Assembly (NCBI GenBank): GCA_017307855.1
Contig: JAFKGD010000004.1
Coordinates: forward strand, 124,001-188,000
DNA: 64,000 bases
Origin: Burkholderiales bacterium
Lineage (GTDB): Bacteria > Pseudomonadota > Gammaproteobacteria > Burkholderiales > Burkholderiaceae_C
Direction of reading: 5' to 3'
Below the pieces are notes generated by a model. The model had not been told where the DNA came from. It was given only the letters and a program-made list of their open reading frames with translations, and ran no database searches. The position numbers were made by a program, and so were the translations under genes. Shown here piece by piece: positions 32,549-41,966 of the stretch (the first letter of the stretch is position 1; the number at the start of each line of letters is the position of its first letter).

Positions 32549-34813
32549 TCATTTCTTGCGCTCGGGGTCGAGCTTCGCTTCGGTTGACGGATCGAACAGG
32601 TCGAAGTCGATGCCGTTGTCCGCTGGCGCAGGTGCCGGAGGCCGTGCCGGCGGGCGAGGCACCGGCAGCGAGCCCAGCGGAGCCACCATGCTGTCGGACA
32701 ACTCGAAGTCGATGCTGCTCGTGGTGCCCTTCGGAGCACTGGCGGTCGGCACGGCCGGCGCGGGGTGCGTCGGCAGCGAGCCCGCTTCGGAGGCCAGGTT
32801 GATGTCGAACTCCGGCAACGGCGGCAGCGACACCGACGCTTCGCGTAACGCCACCGGCTCATCATCGATGGCAGGCGGAACCGTCGCCGGGCCGCCCGGC
32901 GTGTCGTCGATCACGGCAAACGCCGAGCCACGGCCGGACACCACGAAGTCGTCGTCCTCTTCCGACTCACTCACTTCAAGCGCAATGGCGAACAGCAGCA
33001 GCAATTCGCGATAAGCCTCCAGGTCGAAGGCCTGGCCGTCGGCGCCCCGTCCGGGCCGGCGGAAGATCAGTTCTTCGATCAGCGTGATGCCGTCCGGCGT
33101 ACCCCACAGAGCCTCGATGCGCGCCAGTGTCTCGGCGTAGCCTTCGAGGCCCCGGCCGACGTCGTTGAAGGCGTCGAAGCTCGGTACGTCAGCGTTGAAT
33201 GCGGCATGGAACTCATCGCGCAGCTGGTCGAACTGCGCGCGCCGGTTCTGCTGGTGGTAGATCCTGAACAGATCAAGGTAGGCCAGCGCGCTGGTCTTCG
33301 GGTTTTCGCGGATGTAACCCATGAGCACGCCGATGGCCTGCTCATGCTGCCCGAGCGAGACGAAGAAATCGGCCTGCTGGTGAATGTCGAACAACTCCTC
33401 GGTATTGACCGAGCGGCCACTGCCACCGAACGAGGAATGGAAATCCGAATGCATGCGCCGCGGCAGCGGCTGCGGACGGAAGACCATGTTGCCTTCGTTC
33501 TGCATCATGGCCGACGCCTGCGACGGCTCGTCAAAACCCAGGTCAAGGTCAAGCCCCGCGCCGGCCGCGGGCGTGGCCGACGCCTGCGTACGTACCGTAG
33601 AGCGGTGTGGCGGCGGTGCCGGGGGCTCGGTGATACCGGGGATCGGGCCCGCCGGCGCGACCTGGATCGTGTTGGGACTGCGGTGATCGACGTCACGCCA
33701 CCAGTCGGCCGAGCGCGGCCTTGCTTCGCTGCCCCGGCCTCGCTTCCACACGAACGCCAGCGCGGCCAGTGCCAGCACCAGCAGAAGGCCGAGCACGTAG
33801 ACCAGGGGATTGGTGTAGCGCTCGCGTTGCGCCTGGTCGAGCTGCGTGCGCAACTCGGTCAGCATCGTTTGGTTCTGCGCCATTTGCGAGCGAAGAGCCA
33901 GCAGGCTTTTCTCCAGTTCCTGCAGGCGCTGGGTCTCGCGCTGGATGTCGTCGGGCTGGGCGTTGATCGAGCGCAGGATGGCAGCGGCCTCGGCGCGGCG
34001 GGCGTCGTTCTCCTCAGGCGTTCCAGACAGAACCGTCGAACTGCGCAGGCCACCATCGGCCGGCGGCGGTGGGGGCTCCGCCGGATCGAGCTGCAGTCGC
34101 GCGCGCGGCGCCGGCGAAGCCGCCGGTGCCCGTGCAGGTGCCTGGCTGGGAGCGCGCGCCGTGGGGGCCGCGCTGGCAGGCGCATCGGCACGCGGTGTGG
34201 TCGTTGCATCCGCCGCCGGAGCCACCACGCGGGGACGTGTCGGACGCGGTGCGGGCCGAGGCGCGGCTACGGGAGCCTCGCTGGTGGCGGGCCGGGACAC
34301 CGGCGACGAGGTGCTGCGCGAAGTCTGCGCCTCGGCCGGCCGAGGCGCCGCGGCTGGTGCGGCAGGCGAGCCCGCCCCGGGCACGGGCAACACCGGCAGA
34401 GGAGCGACCGGTATCGCGGACGACGTGTCGATGGGCACGTCGGCCAGCAACACCAGTCGGCGGCTGATCTTCTGCTCGCACCCGACCCGCAGGTACAGCG
34501 TCACCACAGGCTCGTCGACGACGAGCGACGAGCGCACCCGCACGGTGAATTCGCGGCCACCGCTGGGCGTGGGGGCGGACTCGGTCACCAGTTGGACGTT
34601 GCGGGACTCGACCCGAGTGTCGGCGTGGAAGACGTCGGCGTCGAAGCACAGCGAAGAGCCGTCTTCGCCCGGCTCGAGCCGCACGGGTACGGTGACATCG
34701 AGGGGTTGGCCGATCCATGCGGCACCTCGCACCCGCCCGATCGACAGCGCGTGGCTGGCGACAGCGGTGGCGAGAAGCATGCCTCCTAGGACTGTGTGTC
34801 TGAGCTTCTTCAC
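32549..34813 (-). CDS. fimV: FimV-like pilus/polar hub protein
   Basis: This protein of about 754 residues has a signal peptide (KKLRHTVLGGMLLATAVASHA), then the FimV N-terminal domain (LSIGRVRGAAWIGQPLDVTVPVRL), a long Pro/Ala/Arg-rich linker, one membrane helix (LVYVLGLLLVLALAALAFVW), an acidic disordered region and TPR-like cytoplasmic repeats (DLFRIYHQQNRRAQFDQLRDEF). FimV organises cell poles and type IV pili; no obvious LysM repeat was seen. The GTG at 34813 is chosen because it gives the signal peptide. No other pilus gene is nearby. Confidence 0.87.
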   Translation of the reverse strand: MKKLRHTVLGGMLLATAVASHALSIGRVRGAAWIGQPLDVTVPVRLEPGEDGSSLCFDADVFHADTRVESRNVQLVTESAPTPSGGREFTVRVRSSLVVDEPVVTLYLRVGCEQKISRRLVLLADVPIDTSSAIPVAPLPVLPVPGAGSPAAPAAAPRPAEAQTSRSTSSPVSRPATSEAPVAAPRPAPRPTRPRVVAPAADATTTPRADAPASAAPTARAPSQAPARAPAASPAPRARLQLDPAEPPPPPADGGLRSSTVLSGTPEENDARRAEAAAILRSINAQPDDIQRETQRLQELEKSLLALRSQMAQNQTMLTELRTQLDQAQRERYTNPLVYVLGLLLVLALAALAFVWKRGRGSEARPRSADWWRDVDHRSPNTIQVAPAGPIPGITEPPAPPPHRSTVRTQASATPAAGAGLDLDLGFDEPSQASAMMQNEGNMVFRPQPLPRRMHSDFHSSFGGSGRSVNTEELFDIHQQADFFVSLGQHEQAIGVLMGYIRENPKTSALAYLDLFRIYHQQNRRAQFDQLRDEFHAAFNADVPSFDAFNDVGRGLEGYAETLARIEALWGTPDGITLIEELIFRRPGRGADGQAFDLEAYRELLLLFAIALEVSESEEDDDFVVSGRGSAFAVIDDTPGGPATVPPAIDDEPVALREASVSLPPLPEFDINLASEAGSLPTHPAPAVPTASAPKGTTSSIDFELSDSMVAPLGSLPVPRPPARPPAPAPADNGIDFDLFDPSTEAKLDPERKK

Positions 34814-34884
34814 GGGGGAGCTATTCTGAATGTGACTGATTTTGACACACCTTGAAACACCGACCCCTACGCAATAATCCACGG

Positions 34885-36405
34885 ATGACAACGATTTATC
34901 CAGACATCGGGCTGGTGGGGACAGGCGCCATGGGGCGCGGCATTGCGCAGATCGCCGCGCAGGCCGGCAGTGTCGTTCACCTTTTTGACACAAAGCCCGA
35001 GGCCGCGCCGCAGGCCCGCGATCACATCCTCGCGCAATGGAAGCGGCAGGAAGAAAAAGGCCGCCTGCCTGCAGGCGAATCCGACCGCCTCGCACAGCGG
35101 CTGAGGATCGCAGCAAAGCTCGAAGATCTGGCGGGGTGCCAGTTGGTGGTGGAAGCCGTCGTCGAGCGTCTCGACGTCAAGCAGTCGCTGTTCGCCCAAC
35201 TGGAGCAGGTCGTCGCCGCCGATGCGACGCTGGCCACCAACACGTCGTCGCTGTCAGTGACGGCCATCGGCGCGGGGCTCAGGCATCCGCAGCGCCTGGC
35301 CGGCTATCACTTCTTCAACCCTGTGCCGCTGATGAAAGTGGTCGAGGTGATTGCCGGTCTGAAGACCGATGCCGCTGTGTGCGAGCGGCTCGCCGGCTAT
35401 GCGCGCCAGATGGGGCATACGCCGGTGCGCGCGCAGGACACGCCCGGATTCATCGTCAACCATGCCGGGCGCGGATTCGGCACGGAGGCGCTGCGCATCG
35501 TCTCCGAAGGCGTGGCCGATTTCGCCACCATAGACCGCATCCTGAAGGACCAGGCCGGCTTCAAGCTCGGGCCCTTCGAGCTCATGGACCTGACCGCACT
35601 GGACGTCTCGCACCCGGTCATGGAATCGATCTACCACCAGTACTACGAAGAGCCGCGCTTCCGCCCCAGCGTGATCACGGCCCAGCGGCTGGCCGGCGGC
35701 GTGGTCGGACGCAAGGTGGGCGAAGGCTTCTATCGCTACGTGGACGGCGTGGCACAGGTGCCCGACGAGCCACCCGTGCCGCAGGTGGAGGCGATTCCAC
35801 CCGTGTGGGTCTCCCCGCGCGCATCGCGCCGGGCCGAACTGCTGCAACTGGTCAAGAACCTGGGCGCCACCATCGAGACCGGCGCCTCCCCTTCGGCGCA
35901 GGCGCTCACCATCGTGGCACCGTTGGGCTTCGACGTGACCACCGTGGCGGTGGTCGAGCGGCTCGATCCGGCCCGCACCGTGGGCATCGACTTCCTGATC
36001 GAGGACGCCGCGACCCGCCGGCGTGTGCTCGCCACCAACCCGGCCACCCGCACCGACATGCGCGACGCCGCGCACGCCCTGTTCGCGCGCGACGGCAAGC
36101 CCGTGAGCGTGATCCGCGATTCGGGTGGATTCGTCACCCAGCGCGTACTCGCCACCATCATCAACATCGCGTCGGACATCTGCCAGCAGCGCATCTGCTC
36201 GCCGGCCGATCTGGAAACCGCCGTCACGCTCGGGCTGGGTTATCCGCAGGGCCCGCTCGCCATGGGCGACCGCCAGGGTCCGACCAACGTGCTCGAAGTG
36301 CTGTTCAACCTGCAGACGGTCTACGGTGATCCCCGCTATCGCCCGAGTCCCTGGCTGCGCCGCCGCGGCGCCATCGGCCTGAGCCTGCTGCACGACGAAG
36401 CCTGA
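34885..36405 (+). CDS. 3-hydroxyacyl-CoA dehydrogenase, PaaH-like
   Basis: A 506-residue NAD enzyme. GLVGTGAMGRGIAQ (residues 9-22) is the nucleotide loop; FFNPVPLMKVVEVI and DTPGFIVNHAGRGF are the catalytic-region motifs, and a second C-terminal 3HCDH repeat completes the long form typical of PaaH (PaaC). It starts a five-gene plus-strand cluster for CoA-thioester breakdown. As there are no phenylacetate oxygenase genes here, the substrate is probably a fatty or hydroxy acyl-CoA. Confidence 0.92.
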   Translation: MTTIYPDIGLVGTGAMGRGIAQIAAQAGSVVHLFDTKPEAAPQARDHILAQWKRQEEKGRLPAGESDRLAQRLRIAAKLEDLAGCQLVVEAVVERLDVKQSLFAQLEQVVAADATLATNTSSLSVTAIGAGLRHPQRLAGYHFFNPVPLMKVVEVIAGLKTDAAVCERLAGYARQMGHTPVRAQDTPGFIVNHAGRGFGTEALRIVSEGVADFATIDRILKDQAGFKLGPFELMDLTALDVSHPVMESIYHQYYEEPRFRPSVITAQRLAGGVVGRKVGEGFYRYVDGVAQVPDEPPVPQVEAIPPVWVSPRASRRAELLQLVKNLGATIETGASPSAQALTIVAPLGFDVTTVAVVERLDPARTVGIDFLIEDAATRRRVLATNPATRTDMRDAAHALFARDGKPVSVIRDSGGFVTQRVLATIINIASDICQQRICSPADLETAVTLGLGYPQGPLAMGDRQGPTNVLEVLFNLQTVYGDPRYRPSPWLRRRGAIGLSLLHDEA

Positions 36406-36449
36406 TCGCACGCCGTCGCCCCGCCCCCTGCGCACAACCGAAGGAACCG

Positions 36450-37229
36450 ATGCCTGCCGCACTCAAGAGCACCAGCGATGGCCACACCCTGGTGTTGCAC
36501 ATCAGCAATCCCGAACATCGCAACGCGTTCGGCCCCGAGATCTATGCCGCCGGCGTGGAAGCCCTCAACGCCGCGGGCGACAGTCCCGACGTGCGCAGCG
36601 TGATCATCACGGGCGAAGGTACCTTGTTCAGTGCCGGCGGCGACCTCGGACGACTGAACAGCAACAGGCAGCAGGATCCGTCGGTGCAGGCCGCGAGCCT
36701 GGAAGGCCTGCACACCTGGATCGAGGCCGTTCGCACCTTCCCGCGCCCGGTGATCGCAGCCGTCGAGGGAGCGGCGGCCGGAGCCGGCTTTTCGCTTGCG
36801 CTGGCCTGCGATTTCATCGTGGCCGCCAGCAACGCGGTGTTCGTGATGGCATACAGCAACATCGCCCTGTCGCCCGATGGCGGCGGCAGCTGGAACCTCG
36901 CGCGTACCTTGCCTCGCCAACTGGTGAACGAGTTGCTGATGTGCGGCGAGCGCATGCCGGCCGAGCGGCTGCACCAGCTGGGTATCGTCAACCGTCTCAG
37001 CGAGCCGGCGGGAGCGCTGGCCGACGCCTTGTCGCTAGCGCACGGCCTCAACCTGCGTGCGCCCAATGCGCTGGAGAGCATCAAGGAACTCGTGAACGAC
37101 GCCGCCGACCGCACGCTCAACGAGCAACTGGCCGCCGAACGCGACCACTTCGTGCGCAACCTGCACCATGCCAACGCCGGCATCGGCATCGAGGCCTTCC
37201 TGCGCAAGGAGACGCCGCGCTACTCCTGA
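36450..37229 (+). CDS. Enoyl-CoA hydratase/isomerase family protein
   Basis: A 259-residue crotonase-fold enzyme, oxyanion-hole segments FSAGGDLGRLN and AAVEGAAAGAGFSLALACDF, and a C-terminal hexamer helix. The Asp/Glu arrangement (ALSPDGGGSWNL) is like the isomerase-leaning PaaG group. AAGGAA precedes the ATG. It follows the dehydrogenase by 44 bases and likely shares its transcript. Confidence 0.92.
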   Translation: MPAALKSTSDGHTLVLHISNPEHRNAFGPEIYAAGVEALNAAGDSPDVRSVIITGEGTLFSAGGDLGRLNSNRQQDPSVQAASLEGLHTWIEAVRTFPRPVIAAVEGAAAGAGFSLALACDFIVAASNAVFVMAYSNIALSPDGGGSWNLARTLPRQLVNELLMCGERMPAERLHQLGIVNRLSEPAGALADALSLAHGLNLRAPNALESIKELVNDAADRTLNEQLAAERDHFVRNLHHANAGIGIEAFLRKETPRYS

Positions 37230-37287
37230 ACGCGGCAGGTCGCGCGCGCGACAACCGGTCCGCGCCCAGTCACTCACACGACAGTCC

Positions 37288-38013
37288 ATGGACGAACCGA
37301 TTCTTACCATCGAGGAACGCGAGGCGATCAACAACGGTCGCTGGTTCTCTTCCCTCTCGCCGTCGCTGCGGCACGACATTCTTCGATGCACCTACGTCAA
37401 GCGCTTCAAGGATGGCGACATCATCGCCGCCCGCGGCGACCCGGCCCAGGACTGGATCGCCTGCGCGCGAGGTGCGGTCCGCGTCAGCTCGACCTCGGTG
37501 ACCGGCAAGCAGATCACGCTGACATATGTAGAGCCGGGCATCTGGTTCGGCGACGTGGCCATCCTGGATGGCGACCGGCGCACGCACGATGCCTCGGCGC
37601 ATGGCGACACCACCATCGTGTGCGTTTCGCGCGACGACTTCCGCCGCATCATGACGCAGCACATCGAGCTGTACGAAGCCCTGTTGCGGCTGCAGGCGCG
37701 ACGCATACGCCAGCTGTTCAGCCAGGTGGAAGACCTCAACACCCTGCCCCTGCGCGCGCGCCTGGCCAAACAGCTCACGCACCTCGTGCGCAGCTACGGC
37801 GTGCCGCCGCTGCACGGCCAACCCGAGGCCGAAGTGCGCATCGGGCTGCATCTGGCGCAGGAAGAGCTGGCCCAGTTGCTGGGTGCCTCGCGCCAGCGCG
37901 TCAATCAGGAACTCAAGGCCATGGAACGCGAAGCCGTGATCCGCATCGAGGCCTCGGGCTTGGTGGTGCGCGACCGGCAGATGCTGGCGCGCATCGCCGA
38001 ATCCGACAACTGA
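37288..38013 (+). CDS. Crp/Fnr-family transcription regulator
   Basis: A 241-residue regulator with a cyclic-nucleotide-binding-fold sensor domain (GDIIAARGDPAQDW, GIWFGDVAILDGDRRTHDA) and a C-terminal Crp helix-turn-helix (LAQEELAQLLGASRQRVNQELKAMERE). The N-terminal Cys cluster of Fnr is lacking, so it is not an iron-sulfur oxygen sensor. Its place inside the acyl-CoA gene cluster suggests local control. Confidence 0.92.
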   Translation: MDEPILTIEEREAINNGRWFSSLSPSLRHDILRCTYVKRFKDGDIIAARGDPAQDWIACARGAVRVSSTSVTGKQITLTYVEPGIWFGDVAILDGDRRTHDASAHGDTTIVCVSRDDFRRIMTQHIELYEALLRLQARRIRQLFSQVEDLNTLPLRARLAKQLTHLVRSYGVPPLHGQPEAEVRIGLHLAQEELAQLLGASRQRVNQELKAMEREAVIRIEASGLVVRDRQMLARIAESDN

Positions 38014-38031
38014 ATCTTCAGGAGACCGCAC

Positions 38032-39114
38032 ATGGGTGACTTCGATCATTTCGTCGGCACCCGGGCAGTATCGGGTCGCCATGCCTTCGATGTGGCGGCG
38101 CTCGAGCGCTGGCTCATCGGCCGGCTGCCGGACTTCCAGGGCCCGCTTTCGGTGGAGATGTTCAAGGGGGGCCAGTCCAACCCCACCTACAAGCTCATCA
38201 CGCCCGATCGCAGCTTCGTGCTGCGGGCCAAGCCCGGCCCGGCGGCGGACCTGCTGCCATCGGCGCATGCCATCGACCGCGAATTCACCGTGATGCGTGC
38301 GCTGGCCGGCACCGACGTTCCCGTGCCGCGCATGTACGAGCTGTGCGAGGACGAGTCCGTCATCGGTCGTGCCTTCTACGTGATGGAGTTCATGCCTGGC
38401 CGCGTGCTGTGGGATCAGGCCCTGCCGGGGATGTCGCCGCAAGAACGTGGCGCGATCTACGACGAGATGAACCGCGTCGTCGCCGCGCTGCACAGCGTGC
38501 CCGTGACCGGCGCCCTGGAAGCCTACGGACGCCATGGCAACTATTTCGAGCGCCAGATCGCACGCTGGAGCCGGCAGTACCAGGCGTCGATCACCCAGCC
38601 CATCGCCGAGATGGACCGGCTGATCGAGTGGCTGCCCGCGCACATTCCTGCCGGCGCGCGCGACGAAGGCGAGAAGTCGATCGTGCACGGCGACTTCCGT
38701 CTCGACAACCTGGTGTTCCATCCCACCGAGCCGCGTGTGATCGCCGTGCTCGACTGGGAGCTGTCCACCATCGGCCATCCGCTGGCCGACTTCAGCTATC
38801 ACTGCATGGCCTGGCACATCCCGCCCGGCGCGTTCCGAGGCATCGGCGGGCTCGACCATGCGGCGCTGGGCATCCCCGACGAGCAGGCCTACGTGCGCCA
38901 CTATTGCGAGCGCACCGGCCGCGCCGATCCGGATGCCGTGATGGCCGACTGGAACTTCTACCTCGCCTACAACCTGTTCCGTCTGGCGGCCATCCTGCAG
39001 GGCATCGCCAAGCGCGTCGAAGCAGGCACGGCGTCCAGCGCGCAGGCACTCAGTGCTGCGGCCGGTGCCGCGCCGCTCGCGCGCATGGCCTGGGATTTCG
39101 CGCAACGCGGCTGA
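38032..39114 (+). CDS. ACAD10/11-type phosphotransferase (4-hydroxyacyl-CoA kinase-like)
   Basis: A 360-residue APH-fold kinase. It follows the N-terminal kinase domain of mammalian ACAD11: KGGQSNPTYKLITP, FVLRAKP, IDREFTVMRAL, SVIGRAFYVMEFMPGR, IVHGDFRLDNLVFHP (catalytic loop) and VIAVLDWELSTIGHP (metal-binding). ACAD10/11 and bacterial LvaA phosphorylate 4-hydroxyacyl-CoA. AGGAGA precedes the ATG. An acyl-CoA dehydrogenase follows 57 bases later, giving the two ACAD11 halves as separate genes. Confidence 0.9.
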   Translation: MGDFDHFVGTRAVSGRHAFDVAALERWLIGRLPDFQGPLSVEMFKGGQSNPTYKLITPDRSFVLRAKPGPAADLLPSAHAIDREFTVMRALAGTDVPVPRMYELCEDESVIGRAFYVMEFMPGRVLWDQALPGMSPQERGAIYDEMNRVVAALHSVPVTGALEAYGRHGNYFERQIARWSRQYQASITQPIAEMDRLIEWLPAHIPAGARDEGEKSIVHGDFRLDNLVFHPTEPRVIAVLDWELSTIGHPLADFSYHCMAWHIPPGAFRGIGGLDHAALGIPDEQAYVRHYCERTGRADPDAVMADWNFYLAYNLFRLAAILQGIAKRVEAGTASSAQALSAAAGAAPLARMAWDFAQRG

Positions 39115-39171
39115 CGCCATCCACACATCCAATGACCGGCCATCCTGCCGGCCCGCCACAGGAGAACACAC

Positions 39172-40446
39172 ATGGATTTCGACTACTCCCCCCGCACCCG
39201 CGAACTGCAGGCGCGCCTGCTGGCTTTCATGGACGCACACGTCTATCCGGCCGAAGCCGAATACGCGCGCGAACTGGCCGCCAACACCGCGGCGGGCAAG
39301 CGCTGGAGCGCGCTCGACGTGATCGAGCGCCTCAAGAAGCAGGCCCGCGCCGACGGACTGTGGAACCTCTTCCTGCCGGTGGACAGTGCCGCCGTGTCGG
39401 GCTACGAAGGCGCCGGTCTCACCAACCAGGAATACGCGCCGCTGGCCGAGATCATGGGACGCGTGCCCTGGGCACCCGAGGTGTTCAACTGCTCGGCGCC
39501 CGACACCGGCAACATGGAAACCATCGCACGCTACGGCAGTGAGGAGATCCGCGCGCGCTGGCTGAAACCCCTGCTCGAAGGCCAGATCCGCTCGGCCTTC
39601 GCCATGACCGAGCCCGAGGTCGCCTCCAGCGACGCCACCAACATCGCCACGCGCATCGAGCGCCAGGGCGACGACTATGTGATCAACGGGCACAAGTGGT
39701 GGATCTCCGGCGCGGCCGACCCGCGCTGCGCCGTCTTCATCACGATGGGCAAGACAGACCCCGACGCACCCCGCCACTCGCAGCAGAGCATGATCGTCGT
39801 TCCCGCCGACACGCCGGGCATCCGCATCGTGCGGCCGTTGGGCGTGTTCGGCTACGACGACGCGCCGCACGGCCACGTCGAGATGTACTTCGAGAATGTG
39901 CGCGTGCCCGCCGGCAACATCCTGCTGGGCGAAGGCCGCGGCTTCGAGATCGCGCAGGGGCGCCTGGGCCCCGGACGCATCCACCATTGCATGCGCCTGA
40001 TCGGCCTGGCTGAGCGTGCGCTCGAGTTGATGTGCCGCCGCGCTTCGTCGCGCACGGCCTTCGGCAAGACCGTGGCCCAGCAGACCGTGACGCAGGAGCG
40101 CATCGCCGAAGCACGGTGCCGCATCGACATGGCGCGCCTGCTCACGCTCAAGGCCGCCTGGATGATGGACGTGGCCGGCAACAAGGCGGCCAAGAGCGAG
40201 ATCGCGATGATCAAGGTGGTCGCGCCGTCGATGGCCTGCCAGGTGATCGACTGGGCCATGCAGGTGCATGGCGGCGGCGGCATGTGTGACGACTTTCCGC
40301 TCGCCTATGCCTATGCCAACGCGCGCACGTTGCGCTTCGCCGATGGGCCGGACGAGGTGCACCGCAATGCCATCGCCAAACTCGAACTGGGCAAGTATTC
40401 GGCCTCGAAGCGCGAAGTCGAGATGCCGGTGACCCGCGGCTTCTGA
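39172..40446 (+). CDS. Acyl-CoA dehydrogenase, ACAD10/11 or LvaC-like
   Basis: A 424-residue FAD enzyme. [16 protein letters not shown] is the flavin/substrate signature and [22 protein letters not shown] follows; the C-terminal domain has [34 protein letters not shown], matching the ACAD11 group. In that group it works with the kinase to convert 4-hydroxyacyl-CoA into 3-hydroxyacyl-CoA by phosphate elimination. AGGAGA lies 8 bases before the ATG. It ends the cluster. Confidence 0.93.
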   Translation: MDFDYSPRTRELQARLLAFMDAHVYPAEAEYARELAANTAAGKRWSALDVIERLKKQARADGLWNLFLPVDSAAVSGYEGAGLTNQEYAPLAEIMGRVPWAPEVFNCSAPDTGNMETIARYGSEEIRARWLKPLLEGQIRSAFAMTEPEVASSDATNIATRIERQGDDYVINGHKWWISGAADPRCAVFITMGKTDPDAPRHSQQSMIVVPADTPGIRIVRPLGVFGYDDAPHGHVEMYFENVRVPAGNILLGEGRGFEIAQGRLGPGRIHHCMRLIGLAERALELMCRRASSRTAFGKTVAQQTVTQERIAEARCRIDMARLLTLKAAWMMDVAGNKAAKSEIAMIKVVAPSMACQVIDWAMQVHGGGGMCDDFPLAYAYANARTLRFADGPDEVHRNAIAKLELGKYSASKREVEMPVTRGF

Positions 40447-40456
40447 ACGTGGGCGC

Positions 40457-41137
40457 TCAGCCCACGGTACGAGGCAGCACGGCCTGCGCCCGCGCGCAGG
40501 CCAGCGGATAGAGCCGGCTCGCCTGCGCCAGCACTCCCAGGTCGAGCGGCACCGCTTCCATTCGGAAGTAGACGTTGCCGCGCAGCGCCATCAGGATCAG
40601 CGGCGTCTGCTCGTTGACCGGCTCGTGCCAGCGCATCAGCTCTGTGGCCAGAGACGCATCGATCCAGTCCTGCGCGTGGCGCGGCTCGTCGGCCAGCACC
40701 GCATACATATCCTGGAAACCGATGGGTGCCTCGGGCAGCGGCACTTCTTCGTACATCGAGAGCCAGCGCACCTCTTCGGGCAACTGCTGATCGGCCGAGG
40801 TGCGCAGGGTGTCGGTGAACTCGGAGAAAGCGCGGTGTTCGAGGGCGTCCTGCAGATGGCGGTTGAGAACGAGCACCGCGACATTGGAATGCAGGCCGAG
40901 TTCGGTTCGCCCGCGCAGTTCGGCGCCATGAATGAAGTGGCGCGACGGCGCCCCGCGTTCGAGCCGCCAGGCCAGTCCATCGTGCTGGCCGGACACCACG
41001 AAGCCCGCCTCGCCGCGTGGCTGGAAATCGAATCCCGCGCCCGTCGCCCAGGCGGCCGCCGCTTCAATCGGCACCGGCACAGCCCGGGCTGCCGAGGGTG
41101 CGCGCGACGAGAACAGCTTGCGCAGTCGCTCCAGCAT
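40457..41137 (-). CDS. Hypothetical protein
   Basis: This 226-residue soluble protein is not recognised. It starts MLERLRKLFSSRAP, continues with an aromatic- and Gly-containing region (GAGFDFQPRGEAGFVVSG) and ends with RTVG. There is no signal peptide and no membrane helix. It converges on the acyl-CoA dehydrogenase with a 10-base gap and is divergent from the GST gene. An upstream in-frame start at 41185 would run into the GST promoter region. Confidence 0.7.
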   Translation of the reverse strand: MLERLRKLFSSRAPSAARAVPVPIEAAAAWATGAGFDFQPRGEAGFVVSGQHDGLAWRLERGAPSRHFIHGAELRGRTELGLHSNVAVLVLNRHLQDALEHRAFSEFTDTLRTSADQQLPEEVRWLSMYEEVPLPEAPIGFQDMYAVLADEPRHAQDWIDASLATELMRWHEPVNEQTPLILMALRGNVYFRMEAVPLDLGVLAQASRLYPLACARAQAVLPRTVG

Positions 41138-41197
41138 CGCCCCCCCAGATGAACTAAAGTGCCCATCTTCCACGAAAACCCGCATGAGAGGTAGCCA

Positions 41198-41890
41198 GTG
41201 ATCGATATTTATTCATGGCCCACGCCGAACGGCCACAAAGTTCACATCATGCTGGAGGAATGCGGCCTGCCCTATCGCGCCCATCCGGTCGACATCGGAC
41301 GCGGCGAACAGTTCGCCCCCGACTTCCTCGCCATCAGCCCCAACAACAAGATACCCGCGCTGGTGGATCCCGAAGGCCCGGGCGGCCAGCCGATCTCGCT
41401 GTTCGAATCGGGCGCCATCCTCATCTACCTTGCCGGCAAGACCGGCCGCTTCCTGCCGGCCGATGACGCCGGCCGCTATGAGGCCCTGCAATGGTTGATG
41501 TTCCAGATGGGTGGCGTGGGTCCGATGCTGGGCCAGGTGCACCACTTCAGGCTCTACGCCCCCGAGAAGATCCCCTACGCCATCGAGCGCTACACCAATG
41601 AGGCGCGTCGCCTCTACGGCGTGATCGACCGGCGGCTCGCCTCCAGCCCGTTCATCACGGGTGCCGAGTACGGTATCGCCGACATCGCGATATTCCCTTG
41701 GCTGCGCAACTGGGCCAACCAGGGCATCGTGCTGACGGAATACCCGCACCTCGCAGCGTGGTTCGCGCAAGTGGCCGAGCGGCCCGCCGTGCAGCGCGGT
41801 GTGAAGGTGTTGGCCGACCTGCGCAAGCCGATCACGGACGACAAGTCGCGCGAAGTCCTGTTCGGAGCCACCCAGTACGCCAGGCGCTGA
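41198..41890 (+). CDS. Glutathione S-transferase, YfcG/Nu-class-like
   Basis: A 230-residue enzyme with a thioredoxin-fold N-domain (DIYSWPTPNGHKVHIMLEECGLPY, PNNKIPALVDPEG, ISLFESGAILIYLAGKTG) and a helical C-domain (WLMFQMGGVGPMLGQVHHF). This matches the YfcG-type disulfide-bond oxidoreductase. It starts with GTG behind AGAGGT. The substrate is unknown. Confidence 0.92.
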   Translation: MIDIYSWPTPNGHKVHIMLEECGLPYRAHPVDIGRGEQFAPDFLAISPNNKIPALVDPEGPGGQPISLFESGAILIYLAGKTGRFLPADDAGRYEALQWLMFQMGGVGPMLGQVHHFRLYAPEKIPYAIERYTNEARRLYGVIDRRLASSPFITGAEYGIADIAIFPWLRNWANQGIVLTEYPHLAAWFAQVAERPAVQRGVKVLADLRKPITDDKSREVLFGATQYARR

Positions 41891-41966
41891 CGCTTCCTGA
41901 CGTTCTCCTACGCGCGCCGCGGCCTGCCTGAGGCATGCTGCGCGAAGCACTGCAGGATCCACCCGA

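Noticed and set aside
37270-40362. A 1030-codon open frame antisense to the acyl-CoA cluster
   Set aside because: The plus-strand genes have clear family motifs and ribosome-binding sites; the long reverse frame is a codon-bias artefact.
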